In this document: positions 60,559 to 64,000 of the stretch, piece after piece | Numbering within the stretch: the first letter of the stretch is position 1 | How the letters are laid out: each line of letters opens with the position of its first letter | DNA from: Shimia ponticola | GTDB lineage: Bacteria > Pseudomonadota > Alphaproteobacteria > Rhodobacterales > Rhodobacteraceae | Assembly: GCF_007995215.1 (NCBI RefSeq) | Contig: NZ_VCDK01000005.1 | Location: 558,001-622,000 of the forward strand | DNA: 64,000 bases | Direction: 5' to 3' | Translations under genes and position numbers: made by a program | Notes under the pieces: model-generated | What the model saw: only the letters and a program-made list of their open reading frames with translations | What the model was told of the DNA's origin: nothing | Databases searched by the model: none

Positions 60559-61434
60559 TCAGTCCCTACGTAACCTGCGCCATGCAAACCAGATCAAGAC
60601 CAGTGCGGCGGCATCGACAATCAGCAGGGGCAAAAGGGCGGCGCTGTCCTGCGCCACGGGCACCGACCGTAGCGCGAGGCCGTCGAGGGGACCGGGCAAC
60701 GAAAACAGCAGGATGGCCTGCACGTTGTTTACAAAGTGCAGGCCCCAAGCCGCCCCGATGGAGCCACTGCGCGCGGTGATATCAGCAGCGATGACGCCAA
60801 ACAGCCCGGTGATGGCGGCTATGGCCCACCAGTTATTGCCCTGTGTGGTCGGGTCGATGTGGCCTGCTGCAAAGATGGCCGATGGCAGGACAAGCCAAAC
60901 AGCGGGGCGCGCAAAACGCGCGGCGAGCTGTTGTTGGAGGTATCCCCGGAATGCCAGTTCTTCGGCCCCGGTTTGCAATAGAATGAGCGGTAGGGCGAGC
61001 GGCAGAAAGGCGGCCCATGTCCCCAAGGGCATATTCTGTGCGGTAGGGACAAAGACCAAAATGACAGGTGAGGCGATCAGGAAGACAACGATGGCCAGAC
61101 CGCCGGCCTGCAAGAAATCACTCACTACAATGGGCATTGGCCCAAAGAGCGTGCCGGGGCCGCGTCTGTGAACGAGTGCAGCGGCAAAGGCCGCCAGTAC
61201 CATGCCAACAAAAGTCGCTAGAAAGAACAGCACCGCCCACGGGCTGCCTTCACCCATCGCGGACATGATGCGAAAAGCGGCTTCATCCCCGATGCCTTGT
61301 TGCAGCAGCCATCCGAAAGCGAGGAAAGACCCAAGGTAGACGGCAAAGAGTACCACAAGCCCAACGGCAAAGCGCCAGAGTTCGGGATGCTTTTGGGCGG
61401 GCGCGATGAAGGCGTCGTGGCGAGAGTACGGCAT
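60559..61434 (-). CDS. CPBP-family (CAAX-protease-like) intramembrane protease
   Basis: 291 aa from ATG 61434. About eight membrane helices; the conserved active-site motif GAEELAFRGYLQQ gives EExxxR, and AIFAAGHIDPTTQGNN with HxxxN-like residues supplies the second metal-binding region. The function may be protein processing or bacteriocin immunity; it is not settled. It sits 55 bases upstream of accD on the same strand. Confidence 0.88.
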   Translation of the reverse strand: MPYSRHDAFIAPAQKHPELWRFAVGLVVLFAVYLGSFLAFGWLLQQGIGDEAAFRIMSAMGEGSPWAVLFFLATFVGMVLAAFAAALVHRRGPGTLFGPMPIVVSDFLQAGGLAIVVFLIASPVILVFVPTAQNMPLGTWAAFLPLALPLILLQTGAEELAFRGYLQQQLAARFARPAVWLVLPSAIFAAGHIDPTTQGNNWWAIAAITGLFGVIAADITARSGSIGAAWGLHFVNNVQAILLFSLPGPLDGLALRSVPVAQDSAALLPLLIVDAAALVLIWFAWRRLRRD

Positions 61435-61508
61435 AGCCGATAGGTAGAGGGATTTTTTGTGCGGCCACAAGGGGATTGAAGACGGTGCGCGATGCGCACC
61501 GTTTCCTG

Positions 61509-62489
61509 CTAACCGCCGTAAAGCCCCGCCGACTTCCCACGCAGCGCGATCAAAGCCATGACCGTGTCAATCGTTGGCGTCGGCGTGTTGGTCACCCGAC
61601 CCAGCTCCTGAACCGACCCAACCAGCGCGTCGATCTCCATCGGGCGGCCTTGGTCGAGGTCCTGCAGCATCGACGTGCGGTGCGCACCGACGGCGGCCCC
61701 GCCATCAATGCGGCGATCGACGTCGATTGGGAACTTCACGCCGAGTTTCTCAGCGATTTCTTGCGCTTCGACCATCATGCCACGCGCGACGGCGCGGGTG
61801 CCGGCGTCGGTGCAAAGCACGTCCAATGTTGCGTGCGTCAGGGCCGAAATCGGGTTGAACGACAGGTTGCCCCAGAGTTTGACCCAAATCTCGTCCCGCA
61901 GGCGCGGTCGGACAGGGGCCTTGAGACCCGCCGCCGCCAGAGCCTTGGAAAGTGCCATGGCGCGGTCGGATTTCGATCCGTCAGGCTCACCTAGGCTGAA
62001 CCGATTGCCTTCGATGTGTTTGATCACGCCGGGTTCGGGGACCTCGGCGGCTGGATAAACCACACAGCCCAGCACGCGGTCGGGCCCAAAGCCGTCCCAT
62101 TGCGCATTGCCGGGATCGACGGTGGCAAGGCGCGTTCCCTCCAGATCGCCACCGATCTTGTGAAAATACCACCATGGGACACCATTCACGCCACTTACGA
62201 TGGTGGTGTTGTCGCCAATCAGTGGGGCCATTTTCGGCACCACAGGCGGCACGGAGTGCGCTTTGAGCGTGACGATCACGTAGTCCTGCGGCCCCAGATC
62301 CTCTGGGTTGTCGGACGCGGTGACTTTGACCGTCGTCTCACCGGTTTCCTCGATCAGACGCAGACCGTTTTCCTGCATCGCCGCCAGATGCGGTCCGCGC
62401 GCAACAAGGCTGACATCTGCGCCAGCCTCTGCCAGCTTCACGCCCATATAGCCGCCGATTGCCCCGGCGCCGAATACACAGATCTTCAT
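61509..62489 (-). CDS. ketopantoate reductase family protein (2-dehydropantoate 2-reductase-like)
   Basis: 326 aa. NADPH loop ICVFGAGAIGGYMGVKLAEA at the N-terminus, VSGVNGVPWWYF, catalytic Lys region EIWVKLWGNLSFNPISALTH (about residue 205) and PTPTIDTVMALIALRGK near the end. PanE makes pantoate for coenzyme A, but paralogues in Rhodobacteraceae are common and may reduce other 2-keto acids. It directly follows the acyl-CoA synthetase gene, suggesting a catabolic role. Confidence 0.88.
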   Translation of the reverse strand: MKICVFGAGAIGGYMGVKLAEAGADVSLVARGPHLAAMQENGLRLIEETGETTVKVTASDNPEDLGPQDYVIVTLKAHSVPPVVPKMAPLIGDNTTIVSGVNGVPWWYFHKIGGDLEGTRLATVDPGNAQWDGFGPDRVLGCVVYPAAEVPEPGVIKHIEGNRFSLGEPDGSKSDRAMALSKALAAAGLKAPVRPRLRDEIWVKLWGNLSFNPISALTHATLDVLCTDAGTRAVARGMMVEAQEIAEKLGVKFPIDVDRRIDGGAAVGAHRTSMLQDLDQGRPMEIDALVGSVQELGRVTNTPTPTIDTVMALIALRGKSAGLYGG

Positions 62490-62500
62490 GGGTCGTTTCC

Positions 62501-64000
62501 TTACGCGGTCTCAACAAGGCCGAGTTTTTCAGCCATGCCGATGCGTTGCATCTTGCCTGTCGCGCCTTTGGGGATTTCGTCCATGATCACCACTTTGCGT
62601 GGGACCTTGAAGTCGGCCATGCGTTCAGCCGCAAAGTCGCGGATCGCGCGTTCGTCTGCCTCTTGTCCGTCGCGCAGGACAACGGCGGCGGCGACTTCCT
62701 CGCCCAGTTTCGGGTGTGGCAGGGCAAAGGTCACGACCTGCGCAATGGCAGGGTGATCCATCAGGACACCGTCCACCTCAAGCGGAGACACCTTTTCACC
62801 GCCGCGGTTGATGATCTCTTTCAGGCGGCCTGTCAGGTGCAGGAAGCCGTCTTCGTCGAATGCACCCTGATCGCCAGTGCGGAACCAGCGTTTGCCGTCC
62901 GCCTCAAAGAAGTTCTTGGCGTTGGCCTCCGGGTTGCTTTCGTAGCCGGGCGTCACGTTCGGACCGGAGATGCAGACCTCGCCCGTGCCGTCGATCAGCT
63001 TGTTTTCTGTCTCATGCCCGATGGCGACCTCTGGTCCGGCGGCAACACCGACAGAACCGGGTTTTTGCAGGTCCAGACGGTTGCAGCACATCTGGTGCGC
63101 GGCTTCCGTCATGCCGTAGGCCTCGACCACCGGCGCGTTGAATGTCTCGTTCAGCGCCTCCATTACCTGCGCGGGCAAGGACGCGGAGGAGGAGCGGAGG
63201 AAGCGCAGCGGCACGTCCTTGATCACCTCGGCATTGCGACCCGCGCGGGACAGGATGGCTTGGTGCATGGTCGGAACGGCGGTATACCATGTCGGCCGTG
63301 CCTCGGACATCATCGCGAAGAAGTTCATCGCGTTGAAACCAGCCGTGCAGAAGATCGACCCGCCAGCGGCGAAAGTGGCCGAAACAGCAGCGACAAGCCC
63401 GTGAATGTGGAATAGCGGCATGACGTTCAGGCAGCGGTCATCGGCTGTCAGAGCCAGCGACTCTGCGATGTTCTGCGCGCTGGCTGCCACGTTTGATTGC
63501 AGCAGGGGAACGATCTTGGGCCGCGATGTGGTGCCAGAAGTGTGCAGGATCAGCGCGACGTCACCCTCATCCGGAGTTCCTGCCTCTGCGGCAGCGGTGT
63601 CGCCATCGGCAGAGAGGGTGAAGTCGCCTGCGGCTTCATTCGCGTGAAGGCGCAGGATTGTAAGGCCAAGCTTTTGACCTGCTGCCAGCGCAGGACCGTC
63701 ATAACCATCCGCCACAACCAGCGCCTTCGCGCTCAGGTCGTCGAGGTAAAAGGCGAACTCATCCTCGCGGTAGTTCGGGTTCAGCGGTGCGGTCGTGGCC
63801 GCCTGTGCAATGGTGAAAAAGCTCGACGCCATGTCGGGGCCGTTCGGCAGAACGATGGCGACACGGTCTTTTGCGCCGATGCCAAAGCCACGCAGGGCCG
63901 TTTCTGTCCGCGTAGCCAGATCACGTAGGCCATCATAGGTCATCCACCCGCGATCCGGAGCACCAAGGGCCAGCGCATCACCGGGATGTTGCGCCACGAG
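62501..64000 (-). CDS. AMP-forming acyl-CoA synthetase, N-terminus at or beyond the window edge
   Basis: At least 498 aa; the frame is open at 64000 and a GTG at 63997 is the only visible start, so the true start may lie outside. Adenylation motifs: LILHTSGTTSRPKIVPLLQ (about residue 147), YGMTEAAHQM, and the C-terminal KGATGKMQRIGMAEKLG Lys motif. The sequence style fits the oxalate-CoA ligase (AAE3-like) subgroup, but short or medium fatty-acid CoA ligases remain possible. It is 11 bases upstream of the ketopantoate-reductase homologue and probably co-transcribed with it. Confidence 0.9.
   Translation of the reverse strand, partial: LVAQHPGDALALGAPDRGWMTYDGLRDLATRTETALRGFGIGAKDRVAIVLPNGPDMASSFFTIAQAATTAPLNPNYREDEFAFYLDDLSAKALVVADGYDGPALAAGQKLGLTILRLHANEAAGDFTLSADGDTAAAEAGTPDEGDVALILHTSGTTSRPKIVPLLQSNVAASAQNIAESLALTADDRCLNVMPLFHIHGLVAAVSATFAAGGSIFCTAGFNAMNFFAMMSEARPTWYTAVPTMHQAILSRAGRNAEVIKDVPLRFLRSSSASLPAQVMEALNETFNAPVVEAYGMTEAAHQMCCNRLDLQKPGSVGVAAGPEVAIGHETENKLIDGTGEVCISGPNVTPGYESNPEANAKNFFEADGKRWFRTGDQGAFDEDGFLHLTGRLKEIINRGGEKVSPLEVDGVLMDHPAIAQVVTFALPHPKLGEEVAAAVVLRDGQEADERAIRDFAAERMADFKVPRKVVIMDEIPKGATGKMQRIGMAEKLGLVETA

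Noticed and set aside
1-64000. tRNA, rRNA, CRISPR, prophage or insertion sequences
   Set aside because: No repeats of CRISPR spacing, no transposase or integrase-like proteins, and no recognisable RNA gene were seen by reading the window.

Overview
The window is a gene-dense, high-GC alphaproteobacterial chromosome segment, most likely from a marine Rhodobacteraceae (Roseobacter-group) bacterium. This rests on protein style, a GTTC-N7-GTTC SOS box typical of alphaproteobacteria, GC-rich palindromic intergenic repeats of the kind common in that family, and the mix of C1, quaternary-amine, malonate and alcohol catabolism genes. No rRNA, tRNA, CRISPR array, prophage or insertion sequence was seen. 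The organism itself is an inference.

Layout. 1-7.2 kb: a truncated SDR epimerase with a divergent LysR regulator, leuB, a small soluble chemoreceptor-like protein, an EamA exporter, and a hydroquinone-dioxygenase/carboxylesterase pair (MhqO/MhqD-like) with a divergent LysR. 7.4-30.9 kb: a large PQQ-alcohol oxidation island. It holds an ApbE flavin transferase and a NosR-like flavoprotein/Fe-S membrane protein, a NitT/TauT-type ABC importer split into two places, a response regulator-FIST-hybrid kinase trio, a PQQ alcohol dehydrogenase with the Asp-Tyr-Asp signature of lanthanide-dependent enzymes, a Sel1 protein, an ABC-2 transporter with a beta-propeller protein, a binding protein and a secreted protein whose mature N-terminus would be nine aspartates (resembling lanthanide-utilisation lut genes), cytochrome c-550 PedF, a XoxJ-type binding protein, CoxG, and a form II CoxS-CoxL-CoxM molybdenum hydroxylase. 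A shared near-palindromic promoter motif (core GACCTTAGTCGC or GACCATAGTCG) occurs at four intergenic promoter regions, which suggests one regulon controlled by the resident response regulator.

31-33.8 kb: malonyl-CoA decarboxylase and malonyl-CoA synthetase. 34-41.6 kb: a tightly overlapping operon led by a GntR/FCD regulator with a clear TGTATAC-N5-GTATACA operator; it encodes a DapA-family lyase, an aldehyde dehydrogenase, a 44-codon ORF, a non-pyrrolysine MttB homologue, two SDRs and a DAO-type flavoprotein, and is probably a catabolic pathway for a methylated (betaine-like) amine. 41.7-64 kb: mostly housekeeping and accessory genes: a ubiquinone-type hydroxylase, an amidase, an ImuB polymerase with an SOS box, a cytochrome c', two tandem I78 inhibitor lipoproteins, glutathione-dependent formaldehyde oxidation (S-hydroxymethylglutathione dehydrogenase and S-formylglutathione hydrolase), a TetR regulator with a candidate operator, transporters, a HAD hydrolase with an ornithine-cyclodeaminase homologue, ZapE, a LysM protein, accD-folC, a CPBP protease, a ketopantoate-reductase homologue, and an acyl-CoA synthetase that runs to the window edge.

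How it fits together (inference): primary alcohols would be oxidised in the periplasm by the lanthanide-type PQQ enzyme, with electrons passing to PedF cytochrome c. Aldehydes could be handled by the CoxSLM-type enzyme or, for formaldehyde, by the glutathione pathway at 47-51 kb. The ABC systems, the Asp9 protein and the binding proteins would supply metal or cofactor, or act as accessory factors. No pqq biosynthesis genes and no TonB receptor for lanthanides lie in the window.
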